Origin: an uncultured Lachnospiraceae bacterium
GTDB lineage: Bacteria; Bacillota; Clostridia; Lachnospirales; Lachnospiraceae
NCBI GenBank assembly: GCA_910577175.1
Contig: CAJTLU010000003.1
Span: 99,851-163,850, forward strand
Reading direction: 5' to 3'
DNA: 64,000 bases
Part shown: positions 43,173 through 52,113 of the stretch, in pieces
Position numbering within the stretch: the first letter of the stretch is position 1
How the letters are laid out: each line of letters opens with the position of its first letter
Translations under genes and position numbers: made by a program
The notes under the pieces: generated by a model
Seen by the model: only the letters and a program-made list of their open reading frames with translations
The model's database searches: none
What the model was told of the DNA's origin: nothing

Positions 43173-43790
43173 TTACAGATGCTCCCGTGGACTTTCATCC
43201 TCAAAATCAAACACGCACCGCTCATATGCGTTAATCACATGAGTTTCCTCATAACGGTCGTAGCGCTTATAATTCCTCCCATAAGACAGATGTACATGTC
43301 CGTGCAGGAAAAACTTCGGACGGTATTTCTCCATCAACGTCCGGAATATTTTAAAGCCCTGATGCGGCAGGTCACGTCCGTCATTCAGCTGATACGCGGG
43401 CGCATGCGTCACAAGAATGTCAAAACCACGCCTCCGGAACAGCTGAAACCAAAGCTTAATTACCCGCTTTTGCATCTCGCCCTCCGTATATTGGTGCGGC
43501 CCCGGCTTGTAGCGCATAGAGCCGCCAAGTCCCAATATTCTTACGCCCTTATAAACAAAAATCTTATCTTCAATACAGGTACAGCCCTCCGGCGGAATCT
43601 CCTCATATTTGCCGTCGTGGTTCCCGTGCACATACAGTACCGGCCCTGTATAAAAGGTCACCAGAAAGGAAAGATAGCGGGGGTCTAAGTCACCGCAGGA
43701 AATAATCAAATCAATTCCCTCAAGCATGCTCTTATCAAAATAATCCCACAATGCCTTTGATTCCTCGTCCGCAATCGCTAATATCCTCAT
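43173..43790 (-). CDS. Metallophosphoesterase
   Basis: The 205-residue enzyme has the calcineurin-like metal motifs in order: SCGDLDPRYLSF, YVHGNHDGKYEE, VTHAPAYQLNDG and LHGHVHLSYG. The first motif lacks the usual D-x-H near the N-terminus (ILAIADEES), where DE takes its place, as in some small YfcE-like or DUF-type members. Substrate cannot be predicted. It begins seven bases after the ParB-BMP gene and is probably cotranscribed with it. Confidence 0.85.
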   Translation of the reverse strand: MRILAIADEESKALWDYFDKSMLEGIDLIISCGDLDPRYLSFLVTFYTGPVLYVHGNHDGKYEEIPPEGCTCIEDKIFVYKGVRILGLGGSMRYKPGPHQYTEGEMQKRVIKLWFQLFRRRGFDILVTHAPAYQLNDGRDLPHQGFKIFRTLMEKYRPKFFLHGHVHLSYGRNYKRYDRYEETHVINAYERCVFDFEDESPREHL

Positions 43791-43797
43791 TTTCGAA

Positions 43798-45708
43798 TTA
43801 ACCTTCCTTTTGTTTTACCCCTTGCTGCCTTACTAACGGTTCTGCCTGCTCCTTTAGCTCCCCGGTATCCGGGATAGTGCCAATGACATTTTCCGCCAGC
43901 CAGTCCATGCGCATGATTTCCTCCGGCGTAAGACTCTTATCCGGGTCCGGCTGCGTCACGCCTGTCTGCGAATACAGAACGCCGGAAAACGGATTAAACT
44001 GCTCCGCGCTGACAGTTGCCTTTAACAGCTCCCAAAGGCGCTTCGTACCAACCGGCAGGCGCTGTGAACAAATAACATCGATGACGCCCGACGAAATCCC
44101 CCACCAATAATTGATTGCCTTCGTCGCAGAGGAACTGTCGTCTGATTTCCATTTTCCGTCCATAATCGTCCGGATAAGCTGTTCATAGAACTTTCCCCAG
44201 TGGCAGATTGGCATGGCAAGATTGCGCGGGGTTTCCCCTTCCATATGATAAAGTCCGAAAAAGCGGGACGCCTCCTCCGGTATCATCATATCCTTTCCGG
44301 AAATACAGGCCGGCCCGAGCTCACGGATTTTCTTATCGATGTCAAAATCCTTTCTTGCTGACCATTCCAAATAAACCTTCACTCTGGGATTAATCATCCT
44401 CGCCCCGAGCGCAAAAGCATTGATATTGGCAATCGAGCCATAAATCGGGTAATCCTCGATGTAAAGCAGGCGATTATTCTCCGCCATTGCCCCGGCGATT
44501 GCGCCCATCATAAACTTCGCCTCATGCATACGCGAATAGTAGGTGCGGATATAGCGGTGGGAGGTGTGCAGGGAGCAGTTCATAATCCGTACCTCGGGAT
44601 TGGCAATCGCCGCCTTTACGCTCGCCTGCACAAAGGAAGGCGTTGTCGTAAAAATCAGGTTACAGCCCGCCGCCACTGCATCCGCAAGCAGGCTGTCGAT
44701 ATTCTCCTGCGTTCCCCACTCGTAACTGACCGTGCTGACCTCCTCTGGGAAAGTCTGCTCCAGATACAGTCTGCCAAGCTCATGCGCATATGTCCACGCC
44801 GAGGTTCCGGGCGTTTTCTCATAAATAAACGCAATGTTCAATTTCGGGGAGGAAAGCGGGAAAATTGCGCTGAGTAACGACCTTTTCTCCTGGTTCGGCT
44901 TCATTTTCAGCTCGATTCCCTGCTCCTCCTGCAAAAGTTCAAACTCCTCCCAGCTCTTTGCAATCAGCTCCTTTAGCTCACTGGTAGTTTTTTCACTGGC
45001 CTCCTGATAGCCATACAGCATAATAAACGAAAGAAACGCGTCTCCTGCCGTAGCCTTCAGCTTTCCGCCGCCCCGTGACTTAAATTCCGCAGCAAAACGG
45101 TTATACATAGAGCTGAACTCCCGCAGGTCGTCCTCTGTCCATTTTTCCTCCGGCTCCTTGCCGACCGCTTCCTGGAGCTTTACAAAGCTCCCCTCCTGCG
45201 AAAACCAGATATAATTTATTGGCGCAAACCGGTAAAAATCCAAAAATTCAAAATAAATCTTATTTTCCTTATCCTCTGTACGCTTCGGAATGATACGGGT
45301 CACCTCACCCGGAATCGAATCCGCCTCAAAATATTTCATAACGCTGACGCGCTTATTTCCTTCCTCCACGTAAAATTTATTCATGTATTCATATGCCTTA
45401 ACCGGAGTGTGAATGCCCTCCTCCACATGGCTGGTGCTAAGCTCCGACCATTTGGCGGCAAATTCCGTGCCGTCACGCAGAATCGGCATGAAATTTCCTG
45501 CAAAAGAATTGCTGCGCCCGGCATTCTTTGTCCCGACAATCAGGTCAATCGGAATCTGCACCATCCCGAGCGGCTGCTCCGCATATGTACCCATTTCCGG
45601 CAAAATATCATCAAGTACCTGAAGCGTCGGCTTCAGGCCGCGCAGCATGCGCATCTGATAATCCCGTTTTCCAAGCTTAACCGCCTTCGCGTAATCTTCT
45701 TTTCCCAT
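43798..45708 (-). CDS. Cytoplasmic BMP-family ligand-binding protein with ParB-like N-terminal domain
   Basis: The 636-residue protein has no signal peptide or lipobox. Residues about 45-150 resemble a ParB/sulfiredoxin-like domain (IPIDLIVGTKNAGRSNSFAGNF in part; FYVEEGNKRVSVMKYF). A helical linker follows to about 285. The remainder is a basic-membrane-protein (Med/PnrA-like) periplasmic-binding fold (LNIAFIYEKTPGTSAWTYAHE; GCNLIFTTTPSFV; KFMMGAIAGAMAENNRLLYI in part), normally a nucleoside-binding lipoprotein. A cytoplasmic version joined to a nucleotide-using domain suggests a purine or nucleoside sensor or enzyme. Function is unknown. It has its own promoter. Confidence 0.72.
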   Translation of the reverse strand: MGKEDYAKAVKLGKRDYQMRMLRGLKPTLQVLDDILPEMGTYAEQPLGMVQIPIDLIVGTKNAGRSNSFAGNFMPILRDGTEFAAKWSELSTSHVEEGIHTPVKAYEYMNKFYVEEGNKRVSVMKYFEADSIPGEVTRIIPKRTEDKENKIYFEFLDFYRFAPINYIWFSQEGSFVKLQEAVGKEPEEKWTEDDLREFSSMYNRFAAEFKSRGGGKLKATAGDAFLSFIMLYGYQEASEKTTSELKELIAKSWEEFELLQEEQGIELKMKPNQEKRSLLSAIFPLSSPKLNIAFIYEKTPGTSAWTYAHELGRLYLEQTFPEEVSTVSYEWGTQENIDSLLADAVAAGCNLIFTTTPSFVQASVKAAIANPEVRIMNCSLHTSHRYIRTYYSRMHEAKFMMGAIAGAMAENNRLLYIEDYPIYGSIANINAFALGARMINPRVKVYLEWSARKDFDIDKKIRELGPACISGKDMMIPEEASRFFGLYHMEGETPRNLAMPICHWGKFYEQLIRTIMDGKWKSDDSSSATKAINYWWGISSGVIDVICSQRLPVGTKRLWELLKATVSAEQFNPFSGVLYSQTGVTQPDPDKSLTPEEIMRMDWLAENVIGTIPDTGELKEQAEPLVRQQGVKQKEG

Positions 45709-45926
45709 AGTTCCCTCCTAATCAAACATCCTTTTAGCAAACAGATGAAAGGTTTTTCATAACGTCTTCCACGTTTGTGAATCCTTTAATTTGACAACCC
45801 GGCACAGAGAATCAATACATCAGGATTTGATTTTTAAATTATTTCATATGCGCTATCTATCAGTTACGTCTAAAAATAGTAATTTCCTTTGTCCCGGTCA
45901 ATTTTCCTTACTTTGACTCCGCTATC

Positions 45927-45955
45927 ATAATACCAAATCCTCCGCCATTTTACAA
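45927..45955 (-). promoter_or_regulatory. Promoter of the ParB-BMP gene
   Basis: TTGTAA (45955-45950) and TATTAT (45932-45927) are 17 bp apart on the minus strand, giving a leader of about 210 nt. The leader has one small hairpin (AACGT-CTTCC-ACGTT type near 45765) and no ORF of note. Confidence 0.55.
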
Positions 45956-46012
45956 TAGGCAGAATTCTTGAGTTTCCGCAGTCCGGATTTCCTTTTACGT
46001 CCCGGAGGGGAG

Positions 46013-46210
46013 CAGCTGTACGCCTGTTCCTGCAAGCAGTTAAAATACCTGACCAACTGTATAAAAGAGAATACACCTTATTTTTGCATTTGTCCGAAGA
46101 ACCGCGGTTTTAGCGGAAGTTCGTTGAAGCGTTCATGCACGCAAAAATAAGGTGTATTCTCTCTTTTATTAAAGCAATTTTCCCGGCTTGTAAGAATGGG
46201 CATACAGCTG
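46013..46210. repeat. Long palindromic element B
   Basis: The outer arms 46013-46037 and 46186-46210 match with all differences being transitions, so G-U pairing would hold in RNA. The inner arms 46061-46087 and 46141-46169 are nearly perfect (CACCTTATTTTTGC and its complement). The core between them keeps the element A motifs: TTTGTCCGAAGAACCG after the left arm and GGAAGTTCGTTGAAGCG before the right. The linker ACCTGACCAACTGTA also resembles element A. It starts six bases past the dapL stop. Confidence 0.85.
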
Positions 46211-46215
46211 TGCTT

Positions 46216-47412
46216 TTACCTCTTTGGTCTCCCGAACAGCTCCTTTATCCGTCTGGCTGCCTCCCTCGTATCCTCCGGACTTCCAAAGGTGGAAAAGCGG
46301 AAATACCCTTCGCCGCAGGCGCCAAAGCCCTCGCCCGGCGTGCCGACTACCTGTATCTCATGGAGCAGATAGTCAAACAACTCCCAGCTTGTCATACCGC
46401 CCGGACACTTCATCCAAAGATACGGTGCGTTCTTACCGCCGCAGTACCAGATGCCAAGCTCGTCCAACGCCTCCATCAGACATGCCGCGTTGTTTTTATA
46501 AATCCGGATATTATCATGGATTTGCTTCTGCCCCTCCGGCGTGAAAACAGCCGCGCCGCCCTTTTGTATAATATAGGATACACCATTCGTTTTCGTCGTC
46601 CGGTTCCTGACCCACATCGCATTCAGGTTCATACCGCACCGTTCCAGCTCCTTCGGAATCACGGTATAGCCAAGCCTCGTTCCGGTAAAGCCGGCAGTCT
46701 TGGAAAGGGAGCAGATTTCAATCGCACAGGTACGCGCGCCCGGCAGCTCAAATATACTATGTGGCAATCCCGGCTCCTCGATAAAGGCCTCGTAGGCGGC
46801 ATCGAACAGGATAACCGCCCCCGTCCTGTTTGCGTAATCTACCCACGCCTGCAGCTTTTCCTTGTCAAACACGGCGCCGGTAGGATTGTTCGGCGAGCAA
46901 ATATAAAGAAGGTCTGCCGTTGTATCCGCCTCCGGCAACGGAAGGAAGCCGTTGTATTCCCCCGACGCAAGATGGACGATTTTCCTGCCAGCCATGACAT
47001 TCGCGTCCACATAGGCAGGATATGCCGGCTCAATCACAAGCGAGGTACTGCCCCGGTCAAATAAATCGAGAATATCGCCAAGCTCGTCGCTTGCGCCGCT
47101 TGAAACGAATACCTCCTCTGGCGAAAGCGTCACACCCCTTTTGGCATAATACCCGGCAACCGCCTCCCGTAAAAACGGCGCGCCGCACTCCGGCATATAG
47201 CCGTGAAAGCTTTCCTTTCCCGCCTGATCCTCCACCGCGCCATGAAGTGCCTGAATCACCGCATCGCATAATGGCAGAGACACGTCCCCGATTCCCATAC
47301 GGTACAGATGCGTCCCCGGATGCTCCTCAAGATACGCCTTTGTCTTCTGTGCAATATTATAAAATAAATAGGAATCCTTTAAATCCGCATAATGCATATT
47401 GATTGTCTGCAT
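46216..47412 (-). CDS. dapL: LL-diaminopimelate aminotransferase
   Basis: DapL makes LL-diaminopimelate directly from tetrahydrodipicolinate, a short route to lysine and peptidoglycan found in some clostridia. The 398-residue PLP enzyme shows YRMGIGDVSLPLCDAV, YICSPNNPTGAVFD and the PLP lysine in SLSKTAGFTGTRLGY, the wording typical of DapL rather than general aminotransferases. The start at 47412 follows GGAGGAACAGC. The frame stays open for 75 more codons upstream, but that stretch lies partly in palindromic element C and is not protein-like. Confidence 0.92.
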   Translation of the reverse strand: MQTINMHYADLKDSYLFYNIAQKTKAYLEEHPGTHLYRMGIGDVSLPLCDAVIQALHGAVEDQAGKESFHGYMPECGAPFLREAVAGYYAKRGVTLSPEEVFVSSGASDELGDILDLFDRGSTSLVIEPAYPAYVDANVMAGRKIVHLASGEYNGFLPLPEADTTADLLYICSPNNPTGAVFDKEKLQAWVDYANRTGAVILFDAAYEAFIEEPGLPHSIFELPGARTCAIEICSLSKTAGFTGTRLGYTVIPKELERCGMNLNAMWVRNRTTKTNGVSYIIQKGGAAVFTPEGQKQIHDNIRIYKNNAACLMEALDELGIWYCGGKNAPYLWMKCPGGMTSWELFDYLLHEIQVVGTPGEGFGACGEGYFRFSTFGSPEDTREAARRIKELFGRPKR

Positions 47413-47490
47413 GCTGTTCCTCCATTCTATATTCTTTTCTTGGATTTCTCTATATTGTTTTCTTAGATTTCCACATTCTTCAAGTCCCCC

Positions 47491-47674
47491 TGCAAAGTCC
47501 CTGCGGCTGCACGCTGCCAGGAATTTGCATTTGTCCGAAGAACCTCGTTTTGCACCGCTAAGCAGCATATTCTGCAGCAAATCCGTGTGTGTCCGCCGGA
47601 GGCTCTGAAGAAGTCCGGCAGAGTGCAACGCCTGCAAACTCCGGGGAAAATACAGCCGCCGGGACTTTACAAAG
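47491..47674. repeat. Long palindromic element C
   Basis: The outer arms are TGCAAAGTCCCTGCGGCTG (47491-47509) and 47653-47674. The inner arms are CCAGGAATTTGCA (47517-47529) and TGCAAACTCCGGGG (47633-47646). The core holds TTTGTCCGAAGAACC right after the left inner arm and GAAGAAGTCCGGCAGAGTG before the right, as in elements A and B. It lies between the carB stop (20 bp away) and the dapL ribosome-binding site. Confidence 0.75.
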
Positions 47675-47694
47675 AGGCTTAAAAATACAGAAAT

Positions 47695-50600
47695 TCAAGT
47701 ATCTTTTTCATTGATTACCGCTATGCCGATAGTCGTTTCCTCCAGTACGTCTAAAAGAACCTTCACGGTATCTAACGACGTCAGCATTGTTACATTATTC
47801 TGGCTCGCACACTGTCTGATTGCGACTCCGTCTTCATAATGGATTCCCGATAAAATCGCGCGGGTATTAATCACATAGCTGACATACCCTGCCCGGATAG
47901 AATCCAGAATTTCCTCGCTTCCCTCGCTTAACTTTCTTCTGACCCTCGTACGGATTCCGTGCTCCTTTAAAAATTCCGCCGTGCCGATGGTTGCCTCGAT
48001 ATTAAAGCCCATATTGTAAAAACGGCGTATTAAGGAAAGCGCCTCCTCCTTGTCCTCGTCCGCCAGCGTCACGACAACCGTCCCATAGTTCTGCAGCTTC
48101 ATTCCTGACGCAATCATTGCCTTATACATGGCGCGGTGCAGCTTCTTATCGTACCCGATTGCCTCCCCGGTCGATTTCATCTCCGGCGACAGATACGCGT
48201 CCATCCCGCTTAGCTTTGAGAAGGAAAACGCCGGAACCTTGACATAGTACCACGACTTTTCTTTCGGATAGATTTCCGTAAGTCCCTGCTCCGCAAGACT
48301 CCTTCCCAGAATGGTATAGGTTGCGATATCCGCAAGGCTGTATCCGGTTGCCTTAGAAAGAAACGGGACGGTCCGGGAGGAGCGCGGGTTTACCTCGATG
48401 ATAAAGACCCTGTCGTCCCCGTCCACAATAAACTGGATATTAAACAGACCGATAATCCCGATGGCAAGTCCAAGCTTTTCGGTGTATTCGAGAATGGTTC
48501 TCTTGACCTGCTCCGAAATGCTGAACGACGGATATACGCTGATGGAGTCGCCAGAGTGGATACCGGTCCGCTCGACTAACTCCATAATGCCTGGAACAAA
48601 CACCCTCTCCCCGTCGCAGACCGCGTCTACCTCGACTTCCTTTCCGCGGATGTATTGGTCGACCAGTACCGGTCTGTCCTCGTCGATTTCCACCGCGGTC
48701 TTTAAGTAGCTGCGCATCTGCTCCTCTTTCGCGACAATCTGCATTGCCCTGCCGCCTAAAACAAAGCTTGGCCGTACAAGGACAGGATAGCCGATTTCCG
48801 CAGCTGCCCGGACGCCGTCCTCCACGTTCGTGACCGCCTGTCCCTGCGGTTGCGGGATGCCTGTCGAGGAAAGCAGCCTTTCAAACGCCTCCCGGTTTTC
48901 CGCCCGGTCAATCGCCGCGCAATCCGTCCCAATAATCTTTACGCCCCGCCTGCTCAACGGCTCTGCCAGATTCACTGCCGTCTGGCCGCCGAGCGCGGCT
49001 ATTACGCCCTCCGGCTGCTCCAGCTCGATGACATTCATCACGTCCTCTACACAGAGCGGTTCAAAATACAGCTTATCCGAGCAGGTATAGTCGGTGGAAA
49101 CCGTTTCCGGGTTATTGTTAATGATAATCGCTTCATAGCCCGCTTCCTGAATCGTCTTTACCGCATGGACGGTAGAATAGTCAAACTCAACCCCCTGCCC
49201 GATGCGGATAGGCCCCGAGCCGAGCACGACGATTTTTTTCCTGTCCGAAACGACCGATTCGTTTTCCTCCTCATAGGTGGAGTAAAAATACGGAATATAG
49301 CTGGCAAACTCCGAGGCGCAGGTATCAATCATTTTGTAAACCGGAAGAAGCCCCGCCCCTTTCCGGAACGCAAATATCTCCGTTTCCGTCCGGTTCCAGA
49401 GCCTTGCAATCTCCTTGTCAGAAAAGCCCATCCGCTTCGCATGATACAGCGCCTTTACATCTCCCGGATGCTCCCTTACCTCGTTTTCCTCTTCTACAAT
49501 ATTCTTAAGCTTTTGCAGGAAAAATAAATCGATTCCGGTAATCCCGGCAATCTCCTCCTCGCAAAAGCCCCGCCGCAAAAGCTCCGCCACCGCATAAATC
49601 CGGTCGTCGCTTCCGTTCCTGATATAGTCCGACAGCTCTGCTTCGCTTTCGTCGTCAAACCTGCTGCTATAAAGATGATACAGCCCTGTCTCTAAGGAGC
49701 GGATTGCCTTTAACAGGCTTTCCTCAAAGGTTCTTCCGACACTCATCACCTCGCCGGTCGCCTTCATCTGCGTGCCGAGCGTATGGCTGGCATCGGCAAA
49801 CTTATCAAACGGGAACCGCGGCATTTTCGTCACGATATAGTCCAACGCCGGTTCAAATGATGCCGGCGTATTGGCTATCTGTATTTCATCTAACGTCATG
49901 CCGATTCCGATTTTAGCAGAAACCCTCGCAATCGGATAGCCGCTTGCTTTGGAGGCAAGCGCGGACGAACGCGATACTCTCGGATTAACCTCGATTAAAT
50001 AATACCGGAAAGAACGCGGGTCTAACGCAAACTGTACGTTACAGCCGCCCTCAATTTTCAGCGCGCGGATGATTTTTAACGCGCTGTCCCGGAGCATCTG
50101 GTACTCCTTGTTCGTTAAGGTCTGGGAAGGGCATACGACAATCGAATCTCCCGTATGAATCCCGACCGGGTCCAGATTCTCCATATTACAAATTGTAATC
50201 GCCGTATCATTGCTATCGCGCATTACCTCATACTCGATTTCCTTATAACCCTTAATGCTTTTTTCAATCAGCACCTGATGCACCGGGGAAAGGGAAAGTG
50301 CGTTTTTCATCAACGGCAGAAGCTCCTCCGCATTATCTGCAAATCCGCCGCCGGTGCCGCCTAACGTAAAGGCAGGGCGCAAAACAACCGGATAGCCGAT
50401 TTTTTCCGCCACTGCCAGCCCCTCCTCCATAGAGGTCGCAATTTCCGAGGGCAGCACCGGCTCCCCGAGGCGCTCGCAAAGCTCTTTAAACAGCTCGCGG
50501 TCCTCCGCCTGCTCGATGCTGCTCCCCCTCGTCCCTAAAAGCTCCGTGCGGCACTCTGCCAGAATCCCCTTCTTTTCTAACTGCATGGCAAGATTCAGCC

Positions 50601-50883
50601 CTGTCTGACCGCCGATTCCTGGCAAAATCGCATCCGGGCGCTCATAGCGGATGATTTTCGCAATATACTCCAACGTCAGCGGTTCCATGTATACTTTATC
50701 GGCAATCGTCGTATCCGTCATAATAGTCGCCGGATTGGAATTGCAAAGGATGATTTCATACCCTTCCTCCTTTAACGCAAGACACGCCTGCGTCCCGGCA
50801 TAATCAAATTCCGCCGCCTGACCGATGACAATCGGTCCCGAACCAATCACGAGGATTTTTTTAATATCTGTTCTTTTCGGCAT
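47695..50883 (-). CDS. carB: Carbamoyl-phosphate synthase large subunit
   Basis: CarB makes carbamoyl phosphate from bicarbonate, ammonia (from CarA) and two ATP, for pyrimidine and arginine synthesis. The 1062-residue product has both ATP-grasp halves (VIGSGPIVIGQAAEFDYAG; VLGSGPIRIGQGVEFDYS) and the C-terminal MGS-like regulatory domain; length is typical. Its ATG follows four bases after the carA stop, whose end supplies the ribosome-binding site, so the subunits are translationally coupled. Confidence 0.97.
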   Translation of the reverse strand: MPKRTDIKKILVIGSGPIVIGQAAEFDYAGTQACLALKEEGYEIILCNSNPATIMTDTTIADKVYMEPLTLEYIAKIIRYERPDAILPGIGGQTGLNLAMQLEKKGILAECRTELLGTRGSSIEQAEDRELFKELCERLGEPVLPSEIATSMEEGLAVAEKIGYPVVLRPAFTLGGTGGGFADNAEELLPLMKNALSLSPVHQVLIEKSIKGYKEIEYEVMRDSNDTAITICNMENLDPVGIHTGDSIVVCPSQTLTNKEYQMLRDSALKIIRALKIEGGCNVQFALDPRSFRYYLIEVNPRVSRSSALASKASGYPIARVSAKIGIGMTLDEIQIANTPASFEPALDYIVTKMPRFPFDKFADASHTLGTQMKATGEVMSVGRTFEESLLKAIRSLETGLYHLYSSRFDDESEAELSDYIRNGSDDRIYAVAELLRRGFCEEEIAGITGIDLFFLQKLKNIVEEENEVREHPGDVKALYHAKRMGFSDKEIARLWNRTETEIFAFRKGAGLLPVYKMIDTCASEFASYIPYFYSTYEEENESVVSDRKKIVVLGSGPIRIGQGVEFDYSTVHAVKTIQEAGYEAIIINNNPETVSTDYTCSDKLYFEPLCVEDVMNVIELEQPEGVIAALGGQTAVNLAEPLSRRGVKIIGTDCAAIDRAENREAFERLLSSTGIPQPQGQAVTNVEDGVRAAAEIGYPVLVRPSFVLGGRAMQIVAKEEQMRSYLKTAVEIDEDRPVLVDQYIRGKEVEVDAVCDGERVFVPGIMELVERTGIHSGDSISVYPSFSISEQVKRTILEYTEKLGLAIGIIGLFNIQFIVDGDDRVFIIEVNPRSSRTVPFLSKATGYSLADIATYTILGRSLAEQGLTEIYPKEKSWYYVKVPAFSFSKLSGMDAYLSPEMKSTGEAIGYDKKLHRAMYKAMIASGMKLQNYGTVVVTLADEDKEEALSLIRRFYNMGFNIEATIGTAEFLKEHGIRTRVRRKLSEGSEEILDSIRAGYVSYVINTRAILSGIHYEDGVAIRQCASQNNVTMLTSLDTVKVLLDVLEETTIGIAVINEKDT

Positions 50884-50887
50884 CGTG

Positions 50888-51973
50888 CTATTCCTCCTCC
50901 ATCCGCTTTAAAAAGTGTTCAAACAGGTATGTGCTGTCCTGCGGACCGGGTGCGCTCTCCGGGTGGTACTGTACGCTGAATATCCTGTCCTTTTCACATT
51001 TCACTCCTTCGACGGTCTGGTCGAGCAAATTGATGTGTGTTACGATAAGCCCCGTCTGCGCCAGACTCTCTGCCGCTACCGCATAGGAATGATTCTGCGA
51101 CGTAATTTCTATTTTCCCGGTTTCCAGATTCCGCACCGGATGATTCCCTCCACGGTGCCCGAATTTCAGCTTATAGGTTTTCGCCCCACAGGCGAGCGAA
51201 ATAATCTGGTGGCCCAGACAAATCCCGAACATCGGAAGGCTCCCCCGCAACGCCCTTACCGTCCCAATGACCGGCGGCACGTCCTCCGGGTTGCCCGGTC
51301 CGTTGGAAATCAGAAGCCCGTCCGGAGCAAGCGCCCTTATCGCGTCAGCCTCTGTATTCCACGGCACCACCGTTACACGGCAGCCCCGTCTGCACAAGGA
51401 CTGCACGATATTCTTCTTCATGCCGCAGTCAATTGCCACGACATGGAAGCCCTCTGCCCCGGGATTCGCCGTCCATATCCTTTTACAACTCACCCGCGCC
51501 ACACTATCCGTCGGGAGGCTGCTTTTTTCAAGAAGCGAAAGCCCTTCTGCAAGCGGCATCGATGCCTCCGCAAGCAGAACCTTCCTGCTTCCGTAGTCGC
51601 GGACGGAGCGTGTCAGCTTCCGCGTATCAATCCCCCATACGCCCGGAATATGATACCGTTTCATCACTTCCCCTAACGCCGCCGTGCTTCTGAAATTCGA
51701 CGGAGCATCGTTATACTCCCGTACAATCAGACCGCCGATTACCGGCAGCTCTGTCTCGTAATCCTCCTCCGCCATCCCGTAATTCCCAATCAATGGATAG
51801 GTCATAACTACCGCCTGACTGGCATAGGACGGGTCCGACAGAATCTCCTGATAGCCGGTCATAGAGGTATTAAACACAAGCTCACAGACCCTTCTTGATT
51901 CCTCGCCGAACGCATAGCCGTAATATTCGCTCCCGTCCTCCAGAATAAGTTTTCTGTTATATTCCGTCGCCAT
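50888..51973 (-). CDS. carA: Carbamoyl-phosphate synthase small subunit
   Basis: CarA hydrolyses glutamine and passes ammonia to CarB. The 361-residue protein has the N-terminal small-subunit domain (LILEDGSEYYGYAFGEE; NTSMTGYQEILSDPSY) and a class I glutamine amidotransferase domain with the nucleophile Cys in MFGICLGHQ and the His-Glu pair in QYHPESAPGP. GAGGTG precedes the ATG at 51973; the longer open frame upstream runs through an inverted repeat and is not used. Confidence 0.96.
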   Translation of the reverse strand: MATEYNRKLILEDGSEYYGYAFGEESRRVCELVFNTSMTGYQEILSDPSYASQAVVMTYPLIGNYGMAEEDYETELPVIGGLIVREYNDAPSNFRSTAALGEVMKRYHIPGVWGIDTRKLTRSVRDYGSRKVLLAEASMPLAEGLSLLEKSSLPTDSVARVSCKRIWTANPGAEGFHVVAIDCGMKKNIVQSLCRRGCRVTVVPWNTEADAIRALAPDGLLISNGPGNPEDVPPVIGTVRALRGSLPMFGICLGHQIISLACGAKTYKLKFGHRGGNHPVRNLETGKIEITSQNHSYAVAAESLAQTGLIVTHINLLDQTVEGVKCEKDRIFSVQYHPESAPGPQDSTYLFEHFLKRMEEE

Positions 51974-52005
51974 ACTGCCACCTCGCTTTATTTTTTCTCT
52001 TACGG

Positions 52006-52111
52006 TTCCGCATTTTCCTGCCTTTTTATGTTCCGCGGACTGTGCAAGCACTTCTTTTTGCATGCGTCTGCATAGTCCGCAGAACCTTTATAATTGCCTG
52101 AAAATGCGGAA
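52006..52111. repeat. Long palindrome E between purF and carA
   Basis: Arms 52006-52046 and 52069-52111 are complementary over about 42 bp with a few mismatches (TTCCGCATTTTC... and ...GAAAATGCGGAA), around a 22-base loop. It starts three bases past the purF stop codon. It shares placement, not the core motif, with elements A-C. It could end or attenuate purF transcription ahead of carA. Confidence 0.75.
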
Positions 52112-52113
52112 AC

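Noticed and set aside
45709..46012. Possible extra gene upstream of the ParB-BMP gene
   Set aside because: The stretch holds only a promoter and a leader; frames there are short, lack ribosome-binding sites and show no protein character.
47413..47637. 75-codon N-terminal extension of dapL
   Set aside because: The extension is read partly through palindromic element C, is not protein-like, and a well-placed AGGAGG-type site supports the start at 47412.
51974..52063. 30-codon N-terminal extension of carA
   Set aside because: It runs through the inverted repeat after purF; GAGGTG before 51973 and the family length support the shorter form.
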